Assembly: GCA_030686995.1 (NCBI GenBank)
Contig: CM060680.1
Span: 78,730,616-78,794,615, forward strand
Source: Artemisia argyi
Lineage: Eukaryota; Streptophyta; Magnoliopsida; Asterales; Asteraceae
Length of the DNA stretch: 64,000 nt
Direction of reading: 5' to 3'
Both the position numbers and the translations under genes were made by a program. Below the pieces are notes generated by a model. That model was not told the DNA's origin and did not search any database. It was given only the letters and a program-made list of their open reading frames with translations. Below, piece by piece: positions 54,676-64,000 of the stretch. Position 1 is the first letter of the stretch; every line of letters begins with the position of its first letter.

Positions 54676-57340
54676 TCAAGTCATTGCTGACTTGAGCCTG
54701 CCTTGTGGATCATTAGTAACAGGCCATGTAGATGTTTTAGATCCACCATTGTTCTTGGGCCTGTATTGCATATTGGGTCCCTTCTTTGTCCAAGAACAAC
54801 CTGCTGAGGGCTTCACAGCAGTATTCCCATACCCACCACCATAATACACTGAGTCAAAGTAATTAGGCCAATAACCATTAGAATAGAAAGAACTAGTGGG
54901 TCGAACATATGGTCTAGTACTGGTTCTTCTCCATGAAGAATTTGATTCAGCAGAATTGGGTTTCTGCTGATGTGGTACAAAAGATGGTATTTCACTAACA
55001 TTCTTCCACATTTGCCTAGGTTTCCTTTGACTAACACATTCACCTACTCTTTGCTCATGAAATGTACAATCCTTAATCAAGTGATATTTACTTCCACACA
55101 CAAAACACTTCTTCTTTTTAGAAGATTTATTTAAACCAAAAGAAGTTCCATAACATGAAAAAGTATTCAAATCACCATGATAAACAGAATTGTTTTTAAC
55201 ATAACCAAAAGTATTATTGTGCATAGAATTTAAAAACAAGTTTTCAGTAGAAACTGTCTTTTTATCAGCAGCAACTCTAGAAGGCTTGTGGGGAGACTTG
55301 GGTTATGTCTTTGGTATGGTCTTGGGAGTGGTCTTGGGCAGGTCAGACTTCTCACTTGAATCACAGCTAGCAAATGAGGTAGACCCTTCATCAGAAGACT
55401 TGTCACTGTCACAACAAGAGACAAAGTCAGTAGATTTAACACTAGGGTCTGGCAAGTCAGTTGACTTTTTTCCTAAGATGGTGTGATCCATCAAAGTCAC
55501 TAGGTTTGGATAGGTCAATAGGCATATGTTCCCCTCTTATAGGTCCAGGGACAGCATGTAAGTTACCTTCTTTGACAAAGTTAGCTAACCCTGCTGATGT
55601 GGTTTTACCTAGGTCATTCCTAGCTTCTAAACCAACATATTTTTGAAATCCTAAACCATAGAGTTCACAAGCTATATTATCACCTGACATTTGCCATTGT
55701 TTACCTCTAGCTATCTCTTTGTCTAACTTAACTTGTAATTCTTGTTTTTCTTTTTCTAGATCAGACTTCTCTTTTTCAGTACGTTTTAAGTCTATCTTAG
55801 CAATTTCTAAATCACTCTCTAGAACTCTTATCTTTTCATCATATTTAACTTGATTCTTTTGAAACCATACTTTTTGTTTCTCTAGAGTTTTTAAAGCCAA
55901 TTTATAAGACTCTACCTCTATATAACACTCATTGTACTTTGGTTTCAATTCATCAAATTCCTTTTTAAGCTCATTGTATCTTACACTACATCCAAACACA
56001 CAGTTGTGTACCTGAGAGATTCCCATCAAGGAGACTTGCTCCTTCTTGTCTTCTGAAGGTGAGTATGCCAGAAGATTCACTTGTGAAGAAGTAGAAGCTT
56101 CCTCTCCAGCAGGTTCATGGTCAGCCCAATCAATTTGGTGATCCAAAGTCACCATAGCCTTTAAAGGTGCAGCCTTGGTATTTCCTGCTTCCACTGGATA
56201 AGAGCCATATCTAACTTCATCTCCAGCCTTTCTCTCCTTGCATTCTCTTGAAAAATGTCCCACTTGACCACAAGTGTAGCATTTAACCTTCCTTCTATCA
56301 AACCTTGCTGCCTCTCTTCCATTAAAACCAAACTTCCTTCCAGATTTGGCTTCAAACCTCTTAATGTTCATGGAGATCATTGCAAGCTCCCATTTCAAGT
56401 GCATCTCCTCCATCTCCAATGGATCCACCTGTTCAAAATCCTCATAGGCAAGAAACTGCTGATGTTCATATTCAGCCACAAATGAATGAATAAGATCCTC
56501 CAACACACTACTGGATTTTGGTTTAGGAGCAGATTGAGTATGAGTTTGAGAAGATGCTCCTGATGAATATGAACTTGAGGCTTGATGCACAGGTTTTGTA
56601 GAGGCACCAACAAATGCAGAATGAGTGGATGGACGAATGGGACTTCTAACATCAGGCTCAAGGGATTTAAGCCTATTGTAGAGGTCATCAAAGGACATCA
56701 TGTCCAACCCACCTTTGGTCTTGAGAGCAATACAAACTTGTAACCAAGATGGTGGCAGAGATCTCAAAAATTTAGCATTACAGTCCTCATTATCGGGTCT
56801 AGCCTTCAACTTATTAAGTTGACTTAATATTCGATGAAACCTGTCATAACCCTTATGAATTCCTTCTTCTTCAGATATCTGAAATTCTTGGAACTTTTGC
56901 TTCAGCATAGAATTCTGCAACCTTCTTGATTCATCATTCCCACCAAATCTTGCTTTTATAGCCATCCAAATATCCTTGGCATCCTCCATAAAGTGGAAGT
57001 CACCCATGTGGTCATCTGGAATAGCTTGGAGCAGAATTGTTCTGACTTTACTCTCCCTCTGCACAGCCAGAATCTCTTCAGCAGTTTTGGGACCTACAAT
57101 CGTAACAACTCCATCAGCATCTGTAACATGCTTCTTCAGACTATTCCCCTTTTTGACAACCTCCTACAGATTCCAATCAATGTTTGTGATCCAGTTCTGC
57201 ATCTTCATGGACCACAGATGATATTCTTCAGCATTCTTCAAGTATGGAAACTTAGCATTACTGTTGGAGAGGTTGAGTTGTTGAAGAGAAGTGGTGTTAA
57301 TGTTCTGATTTGTATCAACATCATCATCAGATCCAGGCAT
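54676..57340 (-). pseudogene. Copia gag with two zinc knuckles and coiled coil, multiply broken
   Basis: The first ATG is at 57340. A TAG at 57164-57166 interrupts codon 59; the frame then stays open to 55457. It shows the UBN2/Copia gag region (ARFGGNDESRRLQNSML, FLRSLPPSWLQVCIALK), zinc knuckle CYTCGQVGHFSREC (about 56250-56290), then a long coiled coil (EKQKVWFQKNQ...EKEKSDLEKEKQELQVKLDKE). A frameshift near 55490 moves reading to 55303-55518, which meets a TAA at 55303-55305; the rest (to 54676) carries a second knuckle CFVCGSKYHLIKDC. Two CCHC knuckles and a long coiled coil fit Sirevirus gag. Non-functional. Confidence 0.8.
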
Positions 57341-57411
57341 GCTTGTTGATTAGTTTGGATTTTTAGGGTGTAAGATTTGTGTTTCTTAGTATGACAAAGA
57401 CTCTCTCGAGG

Positions 57412-57423
57412 CTCTGATACCAC
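57412..57423 (-). other. Primer binding site of Copia element (initiator tRNA-Met)
   Basis: The minus strand reads TGGTATCAGAGC, the standard complement of initiator tRNA-Met, two bases inside the LTR end ...CAACA at 57425. Confidence 0.9.
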
Positions 57424-57424
57424 T

Positions 57425-57693
57425 TGTTGAACTATGAGACCTTGATAGATCTTCTTGAGCACTCTAGAATCGTTAGTAATGTCACTGTAATCAATAACAC
57501 ACTAATAGACAATCTCTGCAACTTGTATTTATAAAGCGGAAACAAAACACAAGCTTGATACTAAAAACTCATGATCCTCTATGGATCTTTTAATTATAAT
57601 AAGAGTATTCACTAAAAATTATTCAATACATAATCGTGTGTTCCTTTTATACACAAGGAACCCTAAACCGTTTCTCAATAAACGTATATTCTA
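57425..57693 (-). repeat. 5' LTR of Copia element, first 269 bp only
   Basis: It matches 45394-45662 of the left LTR until CGTATATTCTA, then the TGTAACA end of element D2 begins. The other about 210 bp should resume after D2's 3' LTR, outside the window, preceded by a TTCTA target duplication. Confidence 0.85.
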
Positions 57694-60600
57694 TGTAACA
57701 ATTCGCAATTTCAGGTTAATTACCATTCCCGGAAAATTTCACTATTCACTTTTACTATTCATTTTTCCCGAAACTTTCCCGAAAGTTGATTTTTATTTGA
57801 TATTCTCGAGTGATAAATCATTTCCATGGCAAAATAAATGTTTGACATTCGTCAGATCATTTCCGTGAAAGTTATTAAGGATTTACCCGTTTTAGGGTAA
57901 AACGTCATTCAGAAATTCTACGCACAACGAAATTTGACTCCGTCAGGTGACCCCACATCAGAAAAATGTTTGACACACTCATGATTTATTTGAGAATAAA
58001 TCATGACTGAGAAAAATATGACCAGAATAAACCTCGGCCGTGAAAAACTGGAATTTTCAGTTTTAAGCGTTTTTACTCAGCCGTAACCTTAGCCTATACC
58101 TGCACCGCATTTCTAAGACGATTTAGGTTTTCAACTTATTAGAAAAAGTCAACATATTTTTCCCTCCTCCATTGACCAAAAATCATCCCTTGATGATATA
58201 AGTCATTTCGTGATTTTTAGGCTTACGGTTTGATGTCTAAAAGACATTTAATACCAATCGACACTAGACTGAGCCCAGTCTAGACATTATAAGTCATTTT
58301 AAATCATTTTTATCCTATTAGAAAAGTAACATTTTACTTTTCTCAATTTTACGCAATATTCGTACGTTTTACGTATTACGCGTTTTAGACCCGTGTTTCC
58401 AGTTTTTTTAGCAGGGTTTACCACCCAAATGGATCCTACCACTCATTTTATATTTTATTATGGGACATATGGACATGTTTATCAATACTTTCAAGTTCCA
58501 TAATTTTACGACACCCGGTTTTACGTTTTGAGGCTTAATCATTTACGATTGGCATTTCCCGGAGTCAAAACTAACTAGATATCTTGGATAATACCATCAA
58601 AAGTCCACAATTGTTCTCCAAGGGTTGTGAACCGCCTCTAGGGGGGAGGATTCACACTTGTGGCATGATCTCATGCTAAGTACTCTTAGATTGCATCCAT
58701 GTGTTAAACTTGGTGATCAAGTGTTGACAAGTCAACACTTCTAACCTCCTCAAGGCCATATAAAGCCTCCTTGCCTCTCCTTGAACGTCCACAACACACA
58801 CACAAACACCATTCCATTTTCTAATTCACTCCAAGTATTATCCAAAAGAATCAAGAGCTTAAACAAGGTAGAAACCCTAGTTAGAATATCATTCACCAAA
58901 ACTCTTCCAATCCCTAATATACTTGGTGATTTCTCTTGAGTTTAAATCCACTCAATTCACCTCAACTTTCATTGCATCTCTTTCAAGAATACCAAGGGTA
59001 GAAAGATGGCATGAAGAGAAAAAGGGTTGAAGCAAGTCTATCAAAGTCCTATCCTTACATGTTAACTTCCTTTCACCTTTGAAAGCCAAAAGTTGTGAGC
59101 CAAACTCTAACTTGATTCTTGTTAAAAAAAAATCATGTTCATGTTATTTACATATTATTTGTGCTATATTATGTCTTGTAGTTATGTCCATGATGTATAA
59201 AAATGACCAAAACAAGTTATTGTTATTGATTGATAAGACAAGTTCATAAAACAAGTAAACTAGTGACTTTGTTGGTATAAACCTGATCAAAATGGTAAAA
59301 ATTTTATATTGGATTATTACATATTACAGTAGAGGACTTAACAAGGAAACCATAGCAATTTGAACCACCTAAAACGAGTATACGAGTCAAAAGTTATGGC
59401 GATTTGAAGTTATCAAAGATTTCCGGCAAAACTGCCTAAACCTTCCTGAATCACATTCTGACTTTTTGAAAGTCCCACTTCTGGTCCGATTCATCAAAAA
59501 GTTAAAACACGAAAGTTGTCCGGAATGACGTTTTCGTTCAGGAACAAAGAGGCTCGAGCCTTGAAAACACTTTCTGAGTAAGATATTTCACAATTTCTTA
59601 ACAGCTATTTACATATAATAAGTCACTAAGTTATGGTTATACTTTAAAAGGAACAAGAGTTATTATGACCTATAAACAAGACCACCACCATAGCTAGAGC
59701 CAAGGTTGTGTCTCATGACCTTGAAACAAGGACTAAAGGTCATGGCTAGGCCATGACGAAATGACCATACCAACTTACTTAGGCGAAAACATGAAACAAG
59801 GAATTGGCGATAACTTGAACAAACAATTTGGATCTACTTCACTTAAAGGAACCATGAGATATTACCAAGAGAAAATGGTCATACAAGACTTATGAAACTA
59901 CCCCTAATAACAATCTTCATGTACAAATAAACTTTCCTAAGTTTATTCAAATATCGGACATGTAACCTTTCGGATCAAAACTTATATCTATATATTTCAT
60001 CAACTACTACAATAGTAGGGAGCCTCATGTGAGGAGTTCATTATGTAAGCCGTCGAGATGAGTTGTGGATTTACGAATTAAAGTGTCCTGGCTCCTCGAA
60101 CGCTTACTAACATGACTTCTGAATTATGTCGGCCCGAACGGTAGTAAACGATATACAAAACATACATGTTTCATGAATCTTTTCTTTCAAGGACATACAA
60201 TATACATCATACCACATCATGGACTATAATGCAAGATATATATATAGGCACTACTTCATAGTCTTTACTCCGATCCTAAGTCGCGACATTCTATTATAGG
60301 TTGCTCGTAAAAACCTACACGATTCAACCGTTACATTCATTACTTGCTATCTTAACTTAAGGTGAGTTCATAGCCCCACTTTACATTACTTCAATGTTTT
60401 ACAAACCCTTAGGGGGAATACATGCTATTATTTTCTACTCGAACACAATGCTTTCTACTGTATGCTATTCGACTATGTTTTATTATCACTAAGTAACAAC
60501 CTTGCTAAACCGAGATCCCTTATTATGAACCATTTAATCACTAGCAATAGTGAGCGCAAATATTGTGAATAGGCCTATTGGGATTGACGAATCCCATTTG

Positions 60601-61254
60601 TATTGACTAAGTTCAAACAAATGCATTAATATTTGAGATTTAGGTATGTTAGCAAAGTACCTACCGGGATAAATCTGCCGATCGATATTGGTGCACGTTA
60701 ACGTTATGGTGTCATAAGCTTAGTGTATAATAACCTTTCCGGGCATATAACAACGTAGCCCATCATTGTTTTCCAAATATTGGTGTGAGTCTATAGCTCA
60801 CACTACGATTATTGTGTTCAAACGATTTAACTACAAACACTACGATTATTGTGTTCAAACGATTTAACTATAAACACTACGATTATTGTGTTCAACGATT
60901 TACTACCAACACTTTGTGTTCAAACGATTTAACAAACTCTATGAATATCACTCAACCTTTGTGTTGACCTCTCAAGCATGTATTTCAGGTTCATGACGAT
61001 CAAGGATGGCACGGAAGGGCACGGATGTTCAAGAGGGCTATAAATTTTATTATCATTCAAAAACTCACTTAATGTGATTTGTAAACATGGAACCAATTGG
61101 GACCTCATTTTGTAACCTCTGATATTTATATAATTTGAATGATACATCTTTTAAAACGACTCAATTGGAGTTCGTTTTCTATTATTGTGACTATTGTGCC
61201 GTCAAGTAACACCCAGTTCGAATTCCGCTGCAACCATGAATTGGGGGTGTTACA
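57694..61254 (+). repeat. 5' LTR of element D2 (3561 bp)
   Basis: TGTAACA...TGTTACA, homologous to solo LTR D1 (7150-10591) along its length but clearly diverged. A CCATATAAAGCC TATA box lies at about 58757-58768 in plus orientation. A 37 bp triplication at 60801-60910 is absent from D1. Confidence 0.85.
60801..60925 (+). repeat. 37 bp tandem triplication inside LTR D2
   Basis: Units begin CACTACGATTATTGTGTTCA at 60801, 60838 and 60875, with a partial fourth. D1 has one unit at the matching site (about 10223). Confidence 0.85.
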
Positions 61255-61257
61255 GAT

Positions 61258-61268
61258 TGGTATCAGAG
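61258..61268 (+). other. Primer binding site of element D2 (initiator tRNA-Met)
   Basis: TGGTATCAGAG three bases after the LTR end; plus orientation. Confidence 0.85.
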
Positions 61269-61390
61269 ACATGGTTATAGAGAAACGGGTCTAATTGAGA
61301 CCTAAACTATAACCACATGTACAAGCAAAAACATTTTATAGCCTTCCGCTCTCCGTGTCTTCCATCCTCCAGACGATTATGGACTTACTA

Positions 61391-61587
61391 AGCATTTTAT
61401 GCTACATGAACACATATAAGTATATTGATATATACACACTAGGCATTTTATGCTACATGAACACATATAAGTATATTGATATATACACACTAGGCATTTT
61501 ATGCTACATGAACACATATAAGTATATTGATATATACACACTAGGCATTTTATGCTACATGAACATATTAGTATATTGATATATAAA
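61391..61587 (+). repeat. 51 bp tandem repeat, about 3.8 copies
   Basis: Units with GCATTTTATGCTACATGAAC start at 61392, 61443, 61494 and 61545. They are nearly identical and contain ATATTGATATAT. The period is a multiple of three, so both strands show open frames; no protein is implied. Confidence 0.9.
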
Positions 61588-61709
61588 CTCGGTTTATTTT
61601 CAATCATTTATCTAAACAATCGACTAAACATATCTGTGTATGCCTATTCTAAGGCATTTCGGCACAGCCACACTCTCCCAATCATGTTCCTACTCCAACA
61701 TTATATGTC

Positions 61710-61995
61710 CAAGACATTGTAACTAATTACAATGGTCTCATTCATTTTGCAAGACATTGTGAGATACAATGGTCTCATTCATTTTCCAAGACATTGTGAG
61801 ATACAATGGTCTCATTCATTTTCCAAGACATTGTGAGATACAATGGTCTCATTCATTTTCCAAGACATTGTGAGATGCAATGGTCTCATTCATTTTCCAA
61901 GACATTGTATGATACAATGGTCTTAATCATTTCTCAAATGTTTTGAGTCACACAATGGTCTGACCTACTTCCGAGACATTGTGATTTGTGCAATG
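61710..61995 (+). repeat. 37-40 bp tandem repeat of hairpins, about 7 copies
   Basis: Units starting AAGACATTGT at 61711, 61751, 61788, 61825, 61862 and 61899, then two degenerate ones. Each holds CATTGT-(loop)-ACAATG, a perfect 6 bp stem. The loop varies (GAGAT, GAGATG, ATGAT, and a longer one in the first), while the arms are mostly kept. Confidence 0.85.
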
Positions 61996-63269
61996 GTCTC
62001 TGGAATTATTTCACGACCTCATCAATATCATTTCTTATGATATCAAAAACCCGTCACAATCTATCGATTTCAAAACAAGAAATATGAGATTTCTAAAGGA
62101 CAAACTAATCCATCATCGACAAAAGCTGAACTTTCTCTACATTCATCAAAGTTTTCTTATGAAACCTTCATTATTAAAAGTTCGTGATCCTGGCCAAGTA
62201 TGTTCTATTTTAGAACTACTTAAAACTTCCTTTCCATACGTATCTACCCTTACTACCTTCTATGCAATGGAATATGAAAACATACGTAAGTCTTGTATGG
62301 ACGGGACTTGCAACTTAAGGGTTTGACATCGCCTTTGTTTAGTGGACAGTTTCCCGAAAGCAACGGACATATCAAAAGTATACCTAGTTTAGGTATTTGA
62401 AAATTTTATCGAACCTTGGCTAAATATAGACTAGTCACCTATATTTAACCTAGGGACAGTGGAATATAGTCTGACTAACTATATTCGACTTAAAATTTTC
62501 AAATACTGAGAATAGTTGTACTAGGGTTATGTTTAGATTGATTTCCTACATGAACACGATAAACCACCAGAATACATTAAAACAATCTAGAGACACGATA
62601 GTGCCTTACCACTCAGCGAAATCTTAACATTTTATTTGTACTACCTAACTTCATTCTTGAAAGTTTTCATTTATGAGATAATCCGAACTACTATCTTGGG
62701 ATAGTTATCAATTATTCTCTTCATCCTGTAGAAGTACCATCCTGTTTAGGATACCATTCCAGCATAAACTTTTAAAATCTCTTAAGATTTTCAAAACAAA
62801 CTCAACATCTATACCTAAGAGTATTAACATTAAGCATACACTACACACTTTTGTTCATCAACATATCATAACATTATCTTCACAACCGTTGGAACCACAA
62901 GCTCATTAACAGATCTTGATGCACTTTTAAAGCTCAAATCATCCATAGTTACACCACAAGCACCCTTATCAGCTTTACAAGATTGAATATTCATCTTGTA
63001 CTTTTGGAACGCCAATAGCATCTTATAATACACTACCTTGTAACTCTCCGGCTAAGTATGAATGTTGGGTTGGGAATTCTTAAGTAGGATGATTTGTAAT
63101 TATTTGAATGGATTGGGATGCCTTTTCATTTAAATAAAGAAATTGTAAATCACCGAACCGTAAGTTTATATTCCTCTATTTACATTGTTTGGGATGCCTC
63201 TCTATGTAAATAAAGAATTATAAACAAGTGGGCTTATTTGTATCCGAAATAACATAAGTATGAAGTCAA
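61996..63269 (+). other. D2 interior, no gene recognised
   Basis: AT-rich with stops in all frames except a 112-codon plus frame at 61988-62326 that overlaps the hairpin repeat and shows no known motif. An imperfect inverted pair lies at 62385-62515 (CTAGTTTAGGTATTTGAAAA and TTTTCAAATACTGAGAATAG), bracketing two further facing words (GAACCTTGGC; ATATAGACTAGTCACC / CTGACTAACTATATTC). Confidence 0.35.
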
Positions 63270-63440
63270 CCTACATTACATTGCTCGGGTATGGCTTGAT
63301 ACCTACATTACATTGCTCGGGTATGGCTTGATACCTACATTACATTGCTCGGGTATGGCTTGATACCTACATTACATTGCTCGGGTATGGCATGATACCT
63401 ACATTACATTGCTCGGGTATGGCATGATACCTACATTATA
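63270..63440 (+). repeat. 32 bp tandem repeat, about 5.3 copies
   Basis: Units of CCTACATTACATTGCTCGGG plus TATGGCTTGATA start at 63270, 63302, 63334, 63366, 63398 and 63430 (partial). Only a CTT to CAT change separates later units. Confidence 0.9.
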
Positions 63441-63539
63441 TTCGCCACAAGAAATCCTATCTTTTCACCGACATCGCTTCAAACCATGACATAAACACTA
63501 GGTACTACAACCGATTACCTACTAGACTATGATTGCGAC

Positions 63540-63825
63540 TACTATCCCAATTTCCATTGATATTCCACTACTATATCAATTTCCAATTATTGGATTCCTA
63601 TGTAAATTGCTATTGTTGTTCAACTGTTATATCAATTGCTATTGATACTTGACAACTATATCAATTTCCATTTTGATATTTAACTATATCAATTTTTGTA
63701 CAACTACTATATCAATCTCTATTAATAATCGACTGCTATATCAATTTCCTTTGATATTCGACTATTATATGAATCTCTATTGATATTCAACTATGTTATC
63801 AATTTCTATTGACACACCGTATTCT
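63540..63825 (+). repeat. Degenerate tandem repeat of about 26-35 bp
   Basis: About nine units of the type CTATATCAATTTCTATTGATA followed by a TTCGACT-like link. TATCAAT and ATTGATA within a unit face each other, so units can fold back. Confidence 0.65.
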
Positions 63826-63940
63826 AAGACAAATCAAACTATATCACTGGTAATTCAAGACTCGAGTCCTCATAAGTAACCACACCTTTTCATCGACACC
63901 ACTCCAACATATAACACACAAAGAACTTCGGGACGAAGTT

Positions 63941-63959
63941 CCCCGTAAGGGGTAGAGAC
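63941..63959 (+). other. Polypurine tract of element D2
   Basis: GTAAGGGGTAGAGAC immediately precedes the 3' LTR TGTAACA at 63960, preceded by a GACGAAGTTCCC stretch. Confidence 0.75.
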
Positions 63960-64000
63960 TGTAACAATTCGCAATTTCAGGTTAATTACCATTCCCGGAA
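63960..64000 (+). repeat. Start of 3' LTR of element D2 (cut by window end)
   Basis: The first 41 bases match 57694-57734 without a visible difference, indicating a recent insertion, though the sample is short. Confidence 0.85.

Larger units (their letters stand above)
45394..57693 (-). mobile_element. Sirevirus-like Copia element with extra ORF, interrupted 5' LTR
   Basis: Minus-strand element: 5' LTR from 57425 rightward (interrupted at 57693 by element D2), primer site 57412-57423, gag (57340-54676), pol (54620-51496), a structured polypurine-rich spacer, an opposite-strand ORF relic (50481-50930), a large sense ORF (46732-50037), a pseudoknot array, polypurine tract and 3' LTR (45394-45873). 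Gag with extended coiled coil plus an extra ORF after pol is the Sirevirus plan. The element has inserted into L LTR 3. Confidence 0.8.
57694..64000 (+). mobile_element. Chromovirus-like non-coding element D2 (3' LTR cut by window end)
   Basis: Plus strand: 5' LTR 57694-61254, primer site 61258-61268, interior 61255-63959 and the start of the 3' LTR at 63960 (TGTAACAATTCGC, matching 57694). The interior is only 2.7 kb and has no gag or pol; it consists largely of tandem repeats. The GACGAAGTTCCC...GGGGTAGAGAC end before the 3' LTR resembles the end of chromovirus (Tekay/Del) interiors. It inserted into the Copia 5' LTR, making it the youngest event at this end. Confidence 0.75.

Noticed and set aside
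61988..62326. A 112-codon plus frame in D2
   Set aside because: It begins within the hairpin repeats and has no recognisable motif or chromovirus gag/pol similarity.
61391..63440. Regular repeats that could be mistaken for CRISPR arrays
   Set aside because: The units are contiguous without unique spacers, lie inside a plant LTR element and have no cas genes nearby.

Overview
This 64 kb window looks like plant nuclear DNA made almost entirely of nested LTR retrotransposons; I found no convincing host gene. The family-specific proteins (a CxxC-rich gag-like protein opening MASLGYTCFHC, and a Copia element with a 1101-residue extra ORF downstream of pol) resemble, from memory, proteins abundant in daisy-family genomes, especially the Tanacetum/Artemisia group. 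I infer Asteraceae, probably repeat-rich heterochromatin; the species is not determined. No database search was possible.

Layout. (1) 1-13525: a stack of minus-strand Athila/Tat-like Gypsy elements with tRNA-Asp-type primer sites. Element A1 (LTR 2557-3987, interior to the left) sits in element B (gag-protease 4911-7086, LTR 10623-12357), which sits in an older LTR, C (12358-13525). A plus-strand solo LTR of another family (D1, 7150-10591) split the B leader. (2) 13526-21516: a diverged L-family LTR (15098-18386), a MITE candidate, and the leader of a minus-strand Copia-like element with an array of ACTCGATAA-like words. (3) 21517-25541: a small LTR, then element A2 with broken gag and protease and an LTR of the same length as A1. 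(4) 25542-28552: LTR debris and a 1 kb T-rich minisatellite. (5) 28553-45393: a tandem L-family array LTR-interior-LTR-interior-LTR. Each interior has only a gag-like ORF, intact for 682 codons in copy 1 and broken in copy 2. (6) 45394-57693: a Sirevirus-like Copia element, minus strand, with damaged gag-pol, an open 1101-codon downstream ORF, and a decayed plus-strand ORF between them. Its 5' LTR is interrupted by (7) 57694-64000: a plus-strand chromovirus-like element D2 (LTR 3561 bp) whose short interior is non-coding and full of tandem repeats.

Most interesting signal. Just inside the 3' LTR of the L-family elements lies an array of four modules. Each can fold, in the element's sense RNA, as an H-type pseudoknot: two short stems whose arms change together from module to module, plus a loop of exactly 16 nt that is A-rich. 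A second four-module array with the same plan lies near the 3' LTR of the unrelated Copia element. Other findings are family-matched palindrome arrays (TGACGCCGTCA in A, TTACGCCGTAA in B) found both upstream of the LTR TATA box and inside the element, a polypurine-rich double hairpin closed by a 9 bp outer stem after the Copia pol, and the opposite-strand ORF relic.

Open-frame ends given for broken genes are frame limits, not proven start codons.
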